From contig NZ_FNCT01000003.1 of NCBI RefSeq assembly GCF_900100495.1, forward strand, positions 354,295 through 418,294: 64,000 nt of DNA. Direction: 5' to 3'. Positions 1-9,445 of this stretch are shown here, in pieces (positions within the stretch are counted from its first letter, which is position 1; every line of letters begins with the position of its first letter). Source of the DNA: Pseudomonas benzenivorans (GTDB lineage Bacteria > Pseudomonadota > Gammaproteobacteria > Pseudomonadales > Pseudomonadaceae). The translations under genes and the position numbers were made by a program. Below the pieces are notes generated by a model that was not told the DNA's origin, did not search any database, and worked only from the letters and a program-made list of their open reading frames with translations.

Positions 1-167
1 TGCGCAGCCAGGGCTACAACGCCTACATTCGCAGTGTGGATGGGATGAACCGGGTGTTTGTCGGGCCGCTGATCGAGCGGTTGGAGGCCGACCGCCTGCG
101 CGATCAGTTGAACCGCCAGCACAAGCTCAAGGGCTTTGTCGTGCGGTTTCAGCCTGAGCGCAGCTAG
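1..167 (+). CDS. C-terminal end of a SPOR-domain protein (partial)
   Basis: The frame is open from base 3 to a TAG at 165-167, giving 55 residues. The sequence reads as a SPOR repeat (sporulation-related, septal peptidoglycan-binding): it has a YNAYIRSV strand, a VFVGPL strand and a closing strand ending FVVRFQPERS. SPOR proteins bind denuded glycan at the division septum. In Pseudomonas a SPOR protein gene commonly lies just before cvpA, as here. The start and most of the protein lie outside the window. The stop codon coincides with the first bases of the inverted-repeat element at 165-349, so the native C-terminus may have been altered by that insertion. Confidence 0.75.
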   Translation, partial: RSQGYNAYIRSVDGMNRVFVGPLIERLEADRLRDQLNRQHKLKGFVVRFQPERS

Positions 168-349
168 CCGGCCGTTGAAAGGTGTAGCGGGACAAGGCGC
201 AACGCAGCGAAGCGGAGTAACAGCCGTAGGCTGGTCCGCCGGGCGAGCGAAGCGAGTAAATCAGGTGAGAAAGCCGAGTGTACAGTTGTGCATAAGCACT
301 GACTTCAACGCCGTGTAACCGAGCGCAGTAGCTTTTCAGCGGCCTGATA
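165..349. repeat. MITE-like element A with 16-bp imperfect terminal inverted repeats
   Basis: The left end (165-180) reads TAGCCGGCCGTTGAAA. The right end (334-349), read on the other strand, is TATCAGGCCGCTGAAA, which matches at 13 of 16 positions. The 185-bp interval fills most of the gap between the SPOR gene and cvpA and has no credible ORF. Inside are two tandem copies of a gcgaagcg(g)agtaa motif near 208-270 and a small hairpin near 223-235. The left arm is shared with element B at 62131-62326. The bounded palindrome is visible in the sequence; mobility is inferred. Confidence 0.5.
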
Positions 350-417
350 ATCCTTTGCTTACCCGAAGGCGGGGGCTCTGCTAAAATGCAGCGCCTTTTC
401 CGTTGGTAGCCTGCATC

Positions 418-972
418 GTGGCATTCACCTGGGTCGATTGGGCGATTATCGCCATCATCGCCATATCGAGTCTGATCAGTTTGAGCCGTGGTTTCGTCAA
501 GGAAGCCCTGTCGTTGCTCACCTGGATCATTGCCGGCGTCGTCGCCTGGATGTTCGGGGGCGCGCTGTCGCAGCACCTCGGCGAATTTATCGAAACCCCC
601 TCGGCGCGCGTGATCGCGGCCTGCGCCTTGCTGTTCATCGTCACACTATTGGTCGGCGCGCTGATCAACTACCTGATCAGCGAGCTGATTCGGGTCACCG
701 GCCTGTCCGGTACCGACCGTTTGCTCGGCATGGTCTTCGGCGCTGCCCGCGGCGGTCTATTGGTCGTGGTGCTGGTCGGGCTGCTCAGCCTGGCGCCGGT
801 GCAGCAGGACCCGTGGTGGCAGCAGTCGACGCTGCTGCCGCATTTCTTATTGGTTGCCGACTGGTCGAAAAACCTCATCCTGGGGATGTCCAGTCAGTGG
901 CTTGCAAGCGGCATCAGCGCACCCGCTGAGCTGCCGTTCGGAGAAGGTCTCTTGCAGTCTAAGCTGCCGTAA
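418..972 (+). CDS. cvpA: CvpA family membrane protein
   Basis: This is a 184-residue integral membrane protein of the CvpA (colicin V production) family. Four hydrophobic segments are visible, at roughly residues 5-22, 28-50, 62-85 and 103-125. The family is needed for purF operon expression and colicin V production in E. coli; its molecular function is not settled. GTG at 418 is chosen as the start because it gives the usual MAFTWVDWAII opening; a TTG at 403 would add five residues. The gene lies 45 bp before purF in the classical cvpA-purF arrangement. Confidence 0.9.
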   Translation: MAFTWVDWAIIAIIAISSLISLSRGFVKEALSLLTWIIAGVVAWMFGGALSQHLGEFIETPSARVIAACALLFIVTLLVGALINYLISELIRVTGLSGTDRLLGMVFGAARGGLLVVVLVGLLSLAPVQQDPWWQQSTLLPHFLLVADWSKNLILGMSSQWLASGISAPAELPFGEGLLQSKLP

Positions 973-1017
973 GAGCGCCTGGAATCAGCCTGTTTCACTC
1001 AGTAGGGGTTGCGTCAC

Positions 1018-2523
1018 ATGTGTGGCATTGTCGGTATCGTCGGTAAATCGAACGTCAATCAGGCGCTGTATGACGGCCTCACCGTCCTCCAGCACCGCGG
1101 CCAGGATGCTGCCGGTATCGTCACCAGCCATGAAGGACGGCTGTTCCTGCGCAAGGACAACGGCCTGGTGCGCGATGTGTTCCAGCAGCGCCACATGCAG
1201 CGCCTGGTCGGGCACATGGGCATCGGCCATGTGCGTTATCCGACTGCCGGCAGTTCCAGCTCGGCCGAGGCGCAGCCGTTCTATGTCAACTCGCCCTACG
1301 GCATCACCCTGGCGCACAACGGCAACCTGACCAACGTCGAGCAGTTGGCCAAGGAGATCTACGAATCCGACCTGCGCCATGTCAACACCAACTCCGATTC
1401 GGAAGTGCTGCTCAACGTGTTCGCCCACGAGCTGGCCCAGCGCGGCAAGTTGCAGCCGACCGAGGAAGATGTGTTCGCCGCGGTCAGCCAGGTGCATCAG
1501 CGCTGCATCGGCGGTTATGCGGTAGTGGCGATGATCACCGGCTATGGCATCGTCGGTTTCCGCGACCCCCACGGCATTCGTCCGATCGTCTTCGGCCAGC
1601 GCCATACCGACGAAGGCGTGGAGTACATGATCGCCTCGGAGAGCGTGTCGCTGGACGTGCTCGGCTTCACCCTGATCCGCGACCTGGCGCCGGGCGAGGC
1701 GGTCTACATCACCGAAGACGGCAAGCTCTCCACCCGCCAGTGCGCGAGCGATCCGCATTTTTCGCCGTGCATCTTCGAGCATGTCTACCTGGCACGTCCG
1801 GACTCGATCATGGACGGCGTGTCGGTGTACAAGGCGCGCCTGCGCATGGGCGAGAAGCTGGCCGAGAAGATCCTCCGCGAGCGTCCCGATCACGACATCG
1901 ACGTGGTCATCCCGATTCCCGATACCAGCCGTACTTCGGCGCTGGAGTTGGCCAACCACCTGGGCGTGAAGTTCCGCGAAGGCTTCGTCAAGAACCGCTA
2001 TATCGGCCGCACCTTCATCATGCCGGGGCAGGCCGCGCGCAAGAAGTCGGTACGGCAGAAGCTCAACGCCATCGAACTGGAGTTCCGTGGCAAGAACGTG
2101 ATGCTGGTGGACGACTCGATCGTGCGCGGCACCACCTGCAAGCAGATCATCCAGATGGCCCGCGAAGCCGGGGCGAAGAACGTGTATTTCTGCTCGGCGG
2201 CGCCGGCGGTGCGCTATCCGAACGTCTACGGCATCGACATGCCGAGCGCCCACGAGCTGATCGCCCACAATCGCAGCACCGAGGAAGTTGCCGAATTGAT
2301 CGGCGCCGACTGGCTGGTGTACCAGGACCTGCCGGACCTGATCGAAGCGGTCGGCGGTGGCAAGGTGAAGATCGAGCATTTCGACTGTGCGGTGTTCGAT
2401 GGCCACTACGTCACCGGCGATGTCGACGAGGCCTACCTGAACAAGATCGAGCAGGCGCGCAACGATGCGACCAAGGCGAAATCCCAGGCCGTCAGCGCGA
2501 TTATCGATCTGTACAACAATTGA
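1018..2523 (+). CDS. purF: Amidophosphoribosyltransferase
   Basis: PurF catalyses the first committed step of purine synthesis, PRPP plus glutamine to 5-phosphoribosylamine, in the cytoplasm. The protein is 501 residues, the normal length. It begins MCGIVGIVG, so removal of Met exposes the N-terminal Cys nucleophile of the class II glutaminase domain (about 1-230). The C-terminal phosphoribosyltransferase domain has the PRPP loop [12 protein letters not shown] near residues 362-373. The start is the ATG directly before Cys; an upstream in-frame codon would block the nucleophile. It is probably cotranscribed with cvpA, and the metZ gene follows after a palindromic repeat. Confidence 0.97.
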   Translation: MCGIVGIVGKSNVNQALYDGLTVLQHRGQDAAGIVTSHEGRLFLRKDNGLVRDVFQQRHMQRLVGHMGIGHVRYPTAGSSSSAEAQPFYVNSPYGITLAHNGNLTNVEQLAKEIYESDLRHVNTNSDSEVLLNVFAHELAQRGKLQPTEEDVFAAVSQVHQRCIGGYAVVAMITGYGIVGFRDPHGIRPIVFGQRHTDEGVEYMIASESVSLDVLGFTLIRDLAPGEAVYITEDGKLSTRQCASDPHFSPCIFEHVYLARPDSIMDGVSVYKARLRMGEKLAEKILRERPDHDIDVVIPIPDTSRTSALELANHLGVKFREGFVKNRYIGRTFIMPGQAARKKSVRQKLNAIELEFRGKNVMLVDDSIVRGTTCKQIIQMAREAGAKNVYFCSAAPAVRYPNVYGIDMPSAHELIAHNRSTEEVAELIGADWLVYQDLPDLIEAVGGGKVKIEHFDCAVFDGHYVTGDVDEAYLNKIEQARNDATKAKSQAVSAIIDLYNN

Positions 2524-2543
2524 GCTACAAGGGCCTGGCAGGC

Positions 2544-2599
2544 AGCCCGGACGCAATCCGGGCGCCTGCGGGATGGGCAACCCGGATTGCATCCGGGCT
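2544..2599. repeat. Palindromic REP-like repeat between purF and metZ
   Basis: Two 19-bp arms, agcccggacgcaatccggg (2544-2562) and its near-perfect inverse at 2581-2599 (18 of 19 positions), flank an 18-bp loop. The pattern matches the common Pseudomonas intergenic palindrome built on cccggatgcaatccggg. It can fold into a stable hairpin in the purF-metZ transcript. Confidence 0.75.
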
Positions 2600-2620
2600 A
2601 CGGTCGCGATGAGGTTGGGT

Positions 2621-3832
2621 ATGAGCCAAGAGTGGGAAGCAGGGCGTCTGGATAGCGATCTGGACGGCGCGGGATTCGATACCCTGGCGGTGCGTGCCGG
2701 GCAGCGCCGCACGCCGGAAGGGGAGCACAGCGAGGCGATTTTCCCCACCTCCAGTTATGTGTTCCGCACCGCTGCCGATGCCGCCGCGCGCTTCGCCGGC
2801 GAGGTGCCGGGCAACGTCTACTCACGTTACACCAACCCCACCGTGCGCGCCTTCGAGGAGCGCCTTGCCGCCCTGGAAGGCGCCGAGCAGGCGGTGGCCA
2901 CCTCTTCCGGCATGGCGGCGATCCTCGCCATCGTCATGAGCCTGTGCAGCGGCGGCGACCACGTGCTGGTCTCGCGCAGCGTGTTCGGTTCGACTATCAG
3001 CCTGTTCGAGAAGTACCTCAAGCGCTTCGGCGTGCAGGTGGACTATGTCGCGCTGTCGGACCTGGCGGCCTGGGAGGCGGCGTTCAAGCCGAACACCAAG
3101 CTGCTGTTCGTCGAGTCGCCGTCCAACCCGCTGGCCGAGTTGGTCGATATCGCCGCGTTGGCGGAGATCGCCCATGGCAAAGGCGCCTTGCTGGCCGTCG
3201 ATAACTGCTTCTGCACCCCGGCGCTGCAGCAGCCGCTCAAGCTCAGGGCGGACATCGTCATGCACTCGGCGACCAAATACATCGATGGCCAGGGCCGCAG
3301 CATGGGCGGCGTGGTGGCCGGTCGCGCGGAGCAGATGAAGGAAGTGGTGGGTTTCCTGCGTACCGCCGGGCCGACCCTCAGCCCGTTCAATGCCTGGATC
3401 TTCCTCAAGGGCCTGGAAACCCTGCGCGTGCGCATGCAGGCGCACTGCGCCAGCGCACTGGAGTTGGCCCTCTGGCTGGAACAGCAGCCGGGCGTCGAGC
3501 GGGTCTACTACGCCGGTCTGCCCAGCCACCCGCAGCATGCGTTGGCCAAGCGTCAGCAGAGCGGTTTCGGTGCCGTGGTCAGTTTCGAGGTCAAGGGTGG
3601 CAAGGAGGCGGCGTGGCGCTTCATCGACGCCACAAGGGTGATCTCCATCACCACCAACCTGGGCGATACCAAGACCACCATCGCCCACCCGGCGAGCACC
3701 TCCCACGGGCGCCTGTCGCCGGCCGAGCGGGCCAATGCCGGTATCCGCGACAACCTGATTCGGGTGGCGGTGGGTCTGGAAGACCTGGTCGACCTCAAGG
3801 CCGATCTGGCGCGGGGACTGGCGGCGCTGTAG
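2621..3832 (+). CDS. metZ: O-succinylhomoserine sulfhydrylase
   Basis: This 403-residue PLP enzyme belongs to the Cys/Met metabolism (gamma-family, fold type I) group. In Pseudomonas, MetZ makes homocysteine directly from O-succinylhomoserine and sulfide. The PLP lysine is K219 in HSATKYIDGQG. The cofactor-phosphate-binding YSRYTNPT motif (67-74) and the SSGMAAI segment (95-101) are also present. ATG at 2621 gives the standard MSQEW start; extension upstream would run through the palindromic repeat. The gene lies downstream of purF, as in other pseudomonads, and ends at a strong terminator. MetB/MetC-type beta or gamma lyases are alternatives, but neighbourhood and sequence favour MetZ. Confidence 0.93.
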   Translation: MSQEWEAGRLDSDLDGAGFDTLAVRAGQRRTPEGEHSEAIFPTSSYVFRTAADAAARFAGEVPGNVYSRYTNPTVRAFEERLAALEGAEQAVATSSGMAAILAIVMSLCSGGDHVLVSRSVFGSTISLFEKYLKRFGVQVDYVALSDLAAWEAAFKPNTKLLFVESPSNPLAELVDIAALAEIAHGKGALLAVDNCFCTPALQQPLKLRADIVMHSATKYIDGQGRSMGGVVAGRAEQMKEVVGFLRTAGPTLSPFNAWIFLKGLETLRVRMQAHCASALELALWLEQQPGVERVYYAGLPSHPQHALAKRQQSGFGAVVSFEVKGGKEAAWRFIDATRVISITTNLGDTKTTIAHPASTSHGRLSPAERANAGIRDNLIRVAVGLEDLVDLKADLARGLAAL

Positions 3833-3850
3833 GCGCGCGGCAGGTCTGAA

Positions 3851-3884
3851 CGAAAAAGCCCCGGTGCGAGCCGGGGCTTTTTCG
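3851..3884. terminator. Bidirectional rho-independent terminator, metZ/xcpQ
   Basis: A 14-bp perfect stem (cgaaaaagccccgg at 3851-3864 with its complement at 3871-3884) encloses a 6-nt loop. The A-run on one side and T-run on the other let it work for both convergent genes, metZ and xcpQ. Confidence 0.92.
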
Positions 3885-3896
3885 TTGGCGCAGGTT

Positions 3897-5828
3897 CTAT
3901 TGGCGCAGGTCGACGGCCGGCGCCGAATCGCGATCGAACAACAGGCGGGAGTTGCCGGGCAGCACCCCGGGCTGGTAATCGTCGCGCCCGTCGCCGAGGG
4001 TGCGGATGTCGCCGTACTTCTTCCCGGACAGGGCCGCCAGGCCCGCGGCGTCGCGCACCACGGTGGGGCGCAGGAAGACCATCAGGTTGCGTTTGACATG
4101 GCTGTCCTGGCTCGAGCGGAACAGCCGGCCGAGCAGCGGAATGTCGCCCAGCAGCGGGACTTTCGAGATGGTCTCGGTGACGTCGTCCTGGATCAGGCCG
4201 CCGAGCACGATGACCTGGCCATCTTCGGCGAGGATGGTGCTCTTGATCGAGCGTTTGTTGGTGATCAGGTCGACCGCATTGACTCCCTGGCTGGTGGGGG
4301 CGATGGAGGAGATTTCCTGTTCGATTTCCAGGCGCAGGCTGGCGCCTTCGTTGATGTGCGGGGTGACCTTGAGGGTCACCCCGATGTCCTGCCGCTCGAT
4401 GGTGGTGAAGGGGTTGTCGGCGCCCGATGCGCTGGTGGTGAAGGAGCCGGTCTGGAACGGCACGTTCTGCCCGACCAGGATCTCCGCCTTCTGGTTGTCC
4501 AGGGTCAGCAGGCTGGGGGTCGACAGCAGGTTGCTCTTGGAGTTGGCCGACAGCGCGGTGATCAGCATGCCGAAGCTGTCGCTGCCGAGGCCGATGATGG
4601 CGCCGTCCGGCAGGGTCTCCGGCAGGGTCTCCTCCTGGATGGCGCTCAGCACCGAGCCGACTGAGAGCCCGGTACCGCTGAAATTCACCCCGCCCAGGCC
4701 GCCCGTGCTGCCGCGCGCATCCACCGCCCATTGCACGCCGAGGGCCTCGCTGATATCGCCGGAGACTTCGACGATGGCCGCTTCCACCATCACCTGGGCG
4801 CGCGGTACGTCGAGTTGCCGGACGATGTCCTCCAGGGTCGCCACCAGGTCGGGCTCGGCCAGCAGCACCAGGGCGTTGAGGCTCTCGTCGGCGCGAATCA
4901 GGATGTTCTGCGGCTTGCCGGCGGCTTCGCCGCCGTCCGGGGTTTTCAGGCCTTCGGAGATCTCGCCGAGGGTTTCCGCCAGGGTTTTCGCGTCGTTATG
5001 GCGCAGGCGGATCACCCGGGTATTGGCCGAGCGACTGGTCGGGGTGTCCAGCGATTTGGCCAATGCCGCCAGTTTCGTGCGCGCGGCCGGTGGGCCGAGG
5101 AGGATCAGCCGGTTGGTCCGCGCGTCGGCAATCACCTGGGTGGTGGAGCCGCCTTTGGCCTCGCCGCGCGTCTGGCTGTTATTCAGCACTTCGGCGACAT
5201 CCATGACCCAGGCGTGCTGCAGGTCGAGCACGCTGTAGTCGCGGTCGCCTTTCTGGTCGAGCTGGTGCAGCAAGTCTTCGATGCGGGCGATATTGGCGCT
5301 ACGGTCGCTGATGATGATGGCGTTGGCCGAGGTCACCGCGGCCAGGTGGCCATATTGCGGCACCAGTGGGCGAATCAGCGGAATCAGTTCGCTCGCCGCG
5401 CCGTGCTGCACCTGGATCAGGCGGGTTTCCAGGCGGTCCGGGGCGGGCCGGCCGCGGCCGGCGTCGGCCTTGGCTTCGGCATTCGGCACGATGCGCGCCT
5501 GTTCGCCCTGGGCGATGACGCTGAAGCCATGGGTGGCCATGACCGAGAGAAACAGTTGGTAGACCTCGCTCAAGCTCAGCGGCGTGCTGGAGACCACGCT
5601 GACCTGGCCTTTCACCCGCGGGTCGACGATGAAGGTTTCGCCGGTGATCTGCGCGACCTGGTCGATGAATTCGCGGATGTCGGCGCCTTTCAGGTTGATG
5701 GTCCAGCTTTCTTCCTGCTGCTCGGCGGCCGGCGCTGCTGCGCTGATCGCGGCGCTGAGCGGCAACGGGCTGATGGCCAGGCCTGCGGCAAGCAGGGCGA
5801 AGGTGAGGCGCGAGAAGATCGGGGGCAT
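3897..5828 (-). CDS. xcpQ: Type II secretion outer-membrane secretin GspD/XcpQ
   Basis: This 643-residue protein forms the outer-membrane channel of the type II secretion system. It has a Sec signal peptide (1-25). N0-N3 periplasmic domains follow, with the N0 around GADIREFIDQVAQITGETFIVDP. The C-terminal secretin domain carries VPLLGDIPLLGRLF near residue 570 and the beta-strand LMVFLRPTVV. It is transcribed leftward with xcpP just upstream (4 bp between the genes), divergent from xcpR-Z, which is the classical xcp arrangement. The Gly/Ser-rich stretch SSGLG-type linkers lie inside the secretin domain. A pilotin-binding S-domain seems short. Expression is presumably shared with xcpP from the divergent promoter region. 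Confidence 0.95.
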   Translation of the reverse strand: MPPIFSRLTFALLAAGLAISPLPLSAAISAAAPAAEQQEESWTINLKGADIREFIDQVAQITGETFIVDPRVKGQVSVVSSTPLSLSEVYQLFLSVMATHGFSVIAQGEQARIVPNAEAKADAGRGRPAPDRLETRLIQVQHGAASELIPLIRPLVPQYGHLAAVTSANAIIISDRSANIARIEDLLHQLDQKGDRDYSVLDLQHAWVMDVAEVLNNSQTRGEAKGGSTTQVIADARTNRLILLGPPAARTKLAALAKSLDTPTSRSANTRVIRLRHNDAKTLAETLGEISEGLKTPDGGEAAGKPQNILIRADESLNALVLLAEPDLVATLEDIVRQLDVPRAQVMVEAAIVEVSGDISEALGVQWAVDARGSTGGLGGVNFSGTGLSVGSVLSAIQEETLPETLPDGAIIGLGSDSFGMLITALSANSKSNLLSTPSLLTLDNQKAEILVGQNVPFQTGSFTTSASGADNPFTTIERQDIGVTLKVTPHINEGASLRLEIEQEISSIAPTSQGVNAVDLITNKRSIKSTILAEDGQVIVLGGLIQDDVTETISKVPLLGDIPLLGRLFRSSQDSHVKRNLMVFLRPTVVRDAAGLAALSGKKYGDIRTLGDGRDDYQPGVLPGNSRLLFDRDSAPAVDLRQ

Positions 5829-5832
5829 CGGT

Positions 5833-6477
5833 TCAGTCGCTTTCCGTGGGCTGATCGGTGGGTTCGGCGTCCGTCGGCGCAGCGCCGGTCGCGTCCATCT
5901 GTTGGCGCAGGGCGTCCATGCGCTCGCGCAACTGCTCGAGATTGTCGGCTTCCAGCTCGTCGAGCTGATCCAGGGCGTCCGTGCTGGTTTCGCTGGGTGA
6001 GTAGGCCATGGCCTGATCGCTGGACTGGCTGCGGGGAAAGTTCAGACTTTCCCGGCGACCATTGCGTTCCACTTCCACTCGATCGGCGTAGACGGCATGC
6101 AGGCGTATGCCGTTGGGCATTTCGCTGCCGACCTGATAGCGCTGCGCCTGGCTGCCCTCGTGGCGGATGATCGCGCTGGAGCGTTTCGGGTCGGCATGCA
6201 CGAAGCTGCCGAGCAGGGTCAGGCGCAGGTTGGTGGCGGGCGCTGGCGTAGCGTCGTCCAGGCCGCTGGCACCGAACAGCGGCGCCAGTTGTTGGCTGGA
6301 TACGGGGGGCTGCCGCTGCGCGCTGTTCGGCGCGCTGTCCGGCGCCGGCGCACGCAGGAAACGCAGCCAATCGGCGGTTTGCCAGGCCAGGGCGATGCTC
6401 ATCGCCAGCACCACGACGACGGCGGCCAGGGTCGGGGCATGCAGCTGCATCCAGCGGCGGGCAGCCGAAAAAGGCAA
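5833..6477 (-). CDS. xcpP: Type II secretion inner-membrane protein GspC/XcpP
   Basis: XcpP links the inner-membrane platform to the secretin. It is a bitopic protein of about 214 residues with one transmembrane segment near residues 12-35. A periplasmic homology region follows (LRLTLLGSFVHADPKRSSAII), then a C-terminal Asp/Glu-rich, coiled-coil-like tail in place of a PDZ domain, as in the P. aeruginosa type. TTG at 6477 is preferred because an AGGAG lies 8 nt upstream. A GTG at 6486 would add three residues but overlaps that same ribosome binding site. The gene precedes xcpQ by 4 bp and shares its transcript. Confidence 0.87.
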   Translation of the reverse strand: MPFSAARRWMQLHAPTLAAVVVVLAMSIALAWQTADWLRFLRAPAPDSAPNSAQRQPPVSSQQLAPLFGASGLDDATPAPATNLRLTLLGSFVHADPKRSSAIIRHEGSQAQRYQVGSEMPNGIRLHAVYADRVEVERNGRRESLNFPRSQSSDQAMAYSPSETSTDALDQLDELEADNLEQLRERMDALRQQMDATGAAPTDAEPTDQPTESD

Positions 6478-6625
6478 GGGCGGCACTCCTGAAGTTCTTA
6501 GTTTTGCGGCGTGGATCGCGCGCCGATCATAGACAGTTGACGAGGAATTGCCAGCCCCCGTCAGGGTGGTGTGCCGCGGGGAGGCGATGTGCTAAAGATG
6601 GCCCCGTGCTTTTGCTCTGCGGCGG

Positions 6626-6644
6626 CACAATGATAATCATCAAC
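6626..6644. promoter_or_regulatory. Putative Fur box in the xcpP-xcpR divergent promoter region
   Basis: The 19-mer cacaatgataatcatcaac matches the classical Fur box (gataatgataatcattatc) at 15 of 19 positions, with an intact aatgataatcat core. It lies about 80 bp before xcpR and 150 bp from xcpP. It suggests iron control of secretion, which would be unexpected for a locus usually described as quorum- and growth-phase-regulated. This rests on motif matching alone. Confidence 0.55.
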
Positions 6645-6722
6645 TGATATAAGCGTGGGCCAGCATCGCGCGAAACTGCTCTCGATGCGTATGTCACGTC
6701 ACAGATTCAAGGCATTCCTGGG

Positions 6723-8210
6723 ATGAACGCTCTACTCACTGAAGCGCCACTGCGGCGTTTGCCATTCGGTTTCGCCAAGCGCCATGGGGTCGTCCTGCTG
6801 GCGGAGGGGAGCGCCCCGTGCCTGGCTTACAGGCCGGCGGTCGAGCTGGTGGCGCTGGCCGAGGCGCAACGATTCGTCGGCTGCCAGCTGCCGCTGCGGG
6901 CGTTGTCTGCCGATGCGTTCGAGCAGGCGCTGGCCAAGGCCTACCAGCATGAGTCGGGGGCCATGCAGCTGGCCGAGGGGCTTGGCGGCAGCCTGGACCT
7001 GGCCGCCCTGGCCGAGCAGGTGCCGGAGACCGAGGACCTGCTGGAGCAGGAAGACGACGCGCCGATCATCCGCCTGATCAACGCCATCCTCGGCGAGGCG
7101 ATCAAGGAAAACGCCTCGGATATCCACCTGGAGACCTTCGAGAAGCGCCTGGTGGTGCGTTTTCGCGTCGACGGCATCCTCCGCGAGGTGCTCGAGCCCA
7201 AGCGCGAGCTGGCGGCGCTGCTGGTGTCGCGGATCAAGGTCATGGCGCGCCTGGACATCGCCGAGAAGCGCGTGCCGCAGGATGGGCGCATTTCCCTGCG
7301 GGTCGGCGGCCGCGAGGTCGACGTGCGCGTCTCGACCCTGCCCTCGGCGAATGGCGAACGGGTGGTGCTGCGCCTGCTCGACAAGCAGGCCGGGCGCCTG
7401 TCGCTGCAGCACCTGGGCATGTGCGCACAGGATCGCCGGCTGATGGAGGAGACCGTGCGCAAGCCCCACGGCATCCTGCTGGTCACCGGGCCCACCGGCT
7501 CGGGCAAGACCACCACGCTGTACGCCAGCCTGGTCAGCCTCAACGACCGCACGCGCAATATCCTCACGGTGGAAGACCCGATCGAGTACCACCTCGAAGG
7601 CATCGGCCAGACCCAGGTCAACCCCAGGGTCGACATGACCTTCGCCCGCGGCCTGCGCGCCATCCTGCGCCAGGACCCGGACGTGGTGATGGTCGGCGAG
7701 ATCCGCGACAGGGAAACCGCCGAGATCGCCGTGCAGGCCTCGCTGACCGGCCACCTGGTGCTCTCGACCCTGCACACCAACAGCGCCATCGGTGCCATCA
7801 CCCGCCTGGTCGACATGGGCGTCGAACCCTTCCTGCTGTCTTCCTCCCTGCTCGGCGTGCTGGCCCAGCGCCTGGTGCGCGTGCTCTGCCCCAGCTGCAA
7901 GGAGGCCTACCAGGCCGATGCGGCCGAATGCGCGCTGCTCGGCGTGTCGCCTGGGCAGGCGCCGACCCTGTACCATGCGCGCGGTTGCGGCGAGTGCCAC
8001 CAGCAGGGCTATCGCGGGCGCACCGGCATCTACGAACTGGTGGTGTTCGACGATAAGTTGCGCACCCTGATCCACAACGCCGCCGCCGAGCAGGACATGA
8101 CCCGCCATGCGCGCACGCTCGGCCCGAGCATCCGTGCCGACGGCATGCGCAAGGTGCTGGAAGGGGCGACCACCCTGGAAGAGGTGTTGCGCGTGACCCG
8201 GGAAGAATGA
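6723..8210 (+). CDS. xcpR: Type II secretion ATPase GspE/XcpR
   Basis: This cytoplasmic hexameric ATPase powers pseudopilus assembly. It is 495 residues long. The Walker A motif GPTGSGKTT is near 257-265, and the Asp box ([14 protein letters not shown]), Walker B ([15 protein letters not shown]) and His box (LVLSTLHTN) follow. The tetracysteine zinc motif typical of GspE is present (CPSC near 389-392 and CGEC near 422-425). The N-terminal region contacts XcpY. It is the first gene of the rightward xcpR-Z operon. The 236-bp divergent region before it contains the Fur-like site. Confidence 0.97.
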   Translation: MNALLTEAPLRRLPFGFAKRHGVVLLAEGSAPCLAYRPAVELVALAEAQRFVGCQLPLRALSADAFEQALAKAYQHESGAMQLAEGLGGSLDLAALAEQVPETEDLLEQEDDAPIIRLINAILGEAIKENASDIHLETFEKRLVVRFRVDGILREVLEPKRELAALLVSRIKVMARLDIAEKRVPQDGRISLRVGGREVDVRVSTLPSANGERVVLRLLDKQAGRLSLQHLGMCAQDRRLMEETVRKPHGILLVTGPTGSGKTTTLYASLVSLNDRTRNILTVEDPIEYHLEGIGQTQVNPRVDMTFARGLRAILRQDPDVVMVGEIRDRETAEIAVQASLTGHLVLSTLHTNSAIGAITRLVDMGVEPFLLSSSLLGVLAQRLVRVLCPSCKEAYQADAAECALLGVSPGQAPTLYHARGCGECHQQGYRGRTGIYELVVFDDKLRTLIHNAAAEQDMTRHARTLGPSIRADGMRKVLEGATTLEEVLRVTREE

Positions 8211-8223
8211 GCAAGGAACGCTA

Positions 8224-9441
8224 ATGGCCGCTTTCGAATACCTCGCCCTCGACCCCAAAGGCCGCCAGCAGAAAGGCGTGCTCGAGGCCGACAGCGCGCG
8301 CCAGGTGCGCCAGCTGCTGCGCGAGCGGCAACTGGCGCCATTGGAGGTCAAGGCCACCCGTACCCGCGAGCAGGCCAGCGGCGGCGGGCACTTCAGCTTC
8401 GCCCGCGGCCTCTCGGCGCGCGACCTGGCGCTGCTCACCCGGCAGTTGGCGACCCTGATCCAGGCCGCCCTGCCGATCGAGGAAGCGCTGCGCGCGGCGG
8501 CGGCCCAGGCCCGTTTGCCACGCATCCAGGGCATGCTGTTGGCGGTGCGCGCGCGGGTGCTGGAGGGCCACGGCCTGGCCAGCAGCCTGAAGGAATTCCC
8601 CGCAGCCTTTCCCGAGCTGTACCGCGCCACGGTGGCGGCGGGCGAGCACGCCGGGCACCTGGGGCCGGTGCTCGAGCAACTGGCCGACTACACCGAGCAG
8701 CGCCAGCAGTCGCGGCAGAAGATCCAGCTGGCGCTGCTCTATCCGCTGATCCTGATGTGCGCCTCCTTGCTGATCGTCGGTTTCCTGCTCGGCTACGTGG
8801 TGCCGGACGTGGTGCGGGTGTTCGTCGATTCCGGGCAGACCCTGCCGGCCCTGACCCGCGGGCTGATCGGCCTGAGCGAGTGGGTCAAGGGCTGGGGCTG
8901 GCTGGCGCTGCTGCTGCTGGTGCTGGGCGTTGTCGCCCTGCGCTGGGCGCTGCGCGACCCGGCCTTCAAGCTGCGCTGGCATGCCTTGCTGCTGCGTGTG
9001 CCGCTGCTCGGGCGGCTGATCCGCGCCACCGACTGCGCGCGCTTCGCCTCGACCCTGGCGATCCTCACCCAGAGCGGCGTGCCGCTGGTGGAGGCGCTGG
9101 GGATCGGCGCCGAAGTGGTCGCCAACCGGGTGATCCGTGCCCAGGTGGTGGTGGCCGCGCAGAAGGTCCGCGAGGGCGGCAGCCTGACCCGTGCGCTGGA
9201 GGCCAGCGGGCAGTTTCCGCCGATGATGCTGCACATGATCGCCAGCGGCGAGCGCTCCGGCGAGCTGGACCAGATGCTGGCGCGTACCGCGCGCAACCAG
9301 GAGAACGACCTGGGCGCCCAGGTGGCCTTGCTGGTCGGGTTGTTCGAGCCGTTCATGCTGGTATTTATGGGCGCAGTGGTGCTGGTCATCGTCTTGGCCA
9401 TCCTGCTGCCGATTCTGTCTCTCAATCAGTTGGTGGGGTAA
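8224..9441 (+). CDS. xcpS: Type II secretion inner-membrane platform protein GspF/XcpS
   Basis: This 405-residue polytopic protein forms the central platform on which the pseudopilus is built. It has two GspF domains (about 70-195 and 272-395). Each is followed by hydrophobic segments: LALLYPLILMCASLLIVGFL near 170-190, one near 220-240, and a C-terminal one near 375-398. The ATG lies 13 bp after the xcpR stop. It has the normal length and operon position for GspF. Confidence 0.96.
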   Translation: MAAFEYLALDPKGRQQKGVLEADSARQVRQLLRERQLAPLEVKATRTREQASGGGHFSFARGLSARDLALLTRQLATLIQAALPIEEALRAAAAQARLPRIQGMLLAVRARVLEGHGLASSLKEFPAAFPELYRATVAAGEHAGHLGPVLEQLADYTEQRQQSRQKIQLALLYPLILMCASLLIVGFLLGYVVPDVVRVFVDSGQTLPALTRGLIGLSEWVKGWGWLALLLLVLGVVALRWALRDPAFKLRWHALLLRVPLLGRLIRATDCARFASTLAILTQSGVPLVEALGIGAEVVANRVIRAQVVVAAQKVREGGSLTRALEASGQFPPMMLHMIASGERSGELDQMLARTARNQENDLGAQVALLVGLFEPFMLVFMGAVVLVIVLAILLPILSLNQLVG

Positions 9442-9445
9442 GCAG

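Noticed and set aside
985..2748. Antisense open frame of 587 codons over purF
   Set aside because: It mirrors the purF coding frame and has a composition typical of reverse frames in GC-rich genes; purF has full family motifs.
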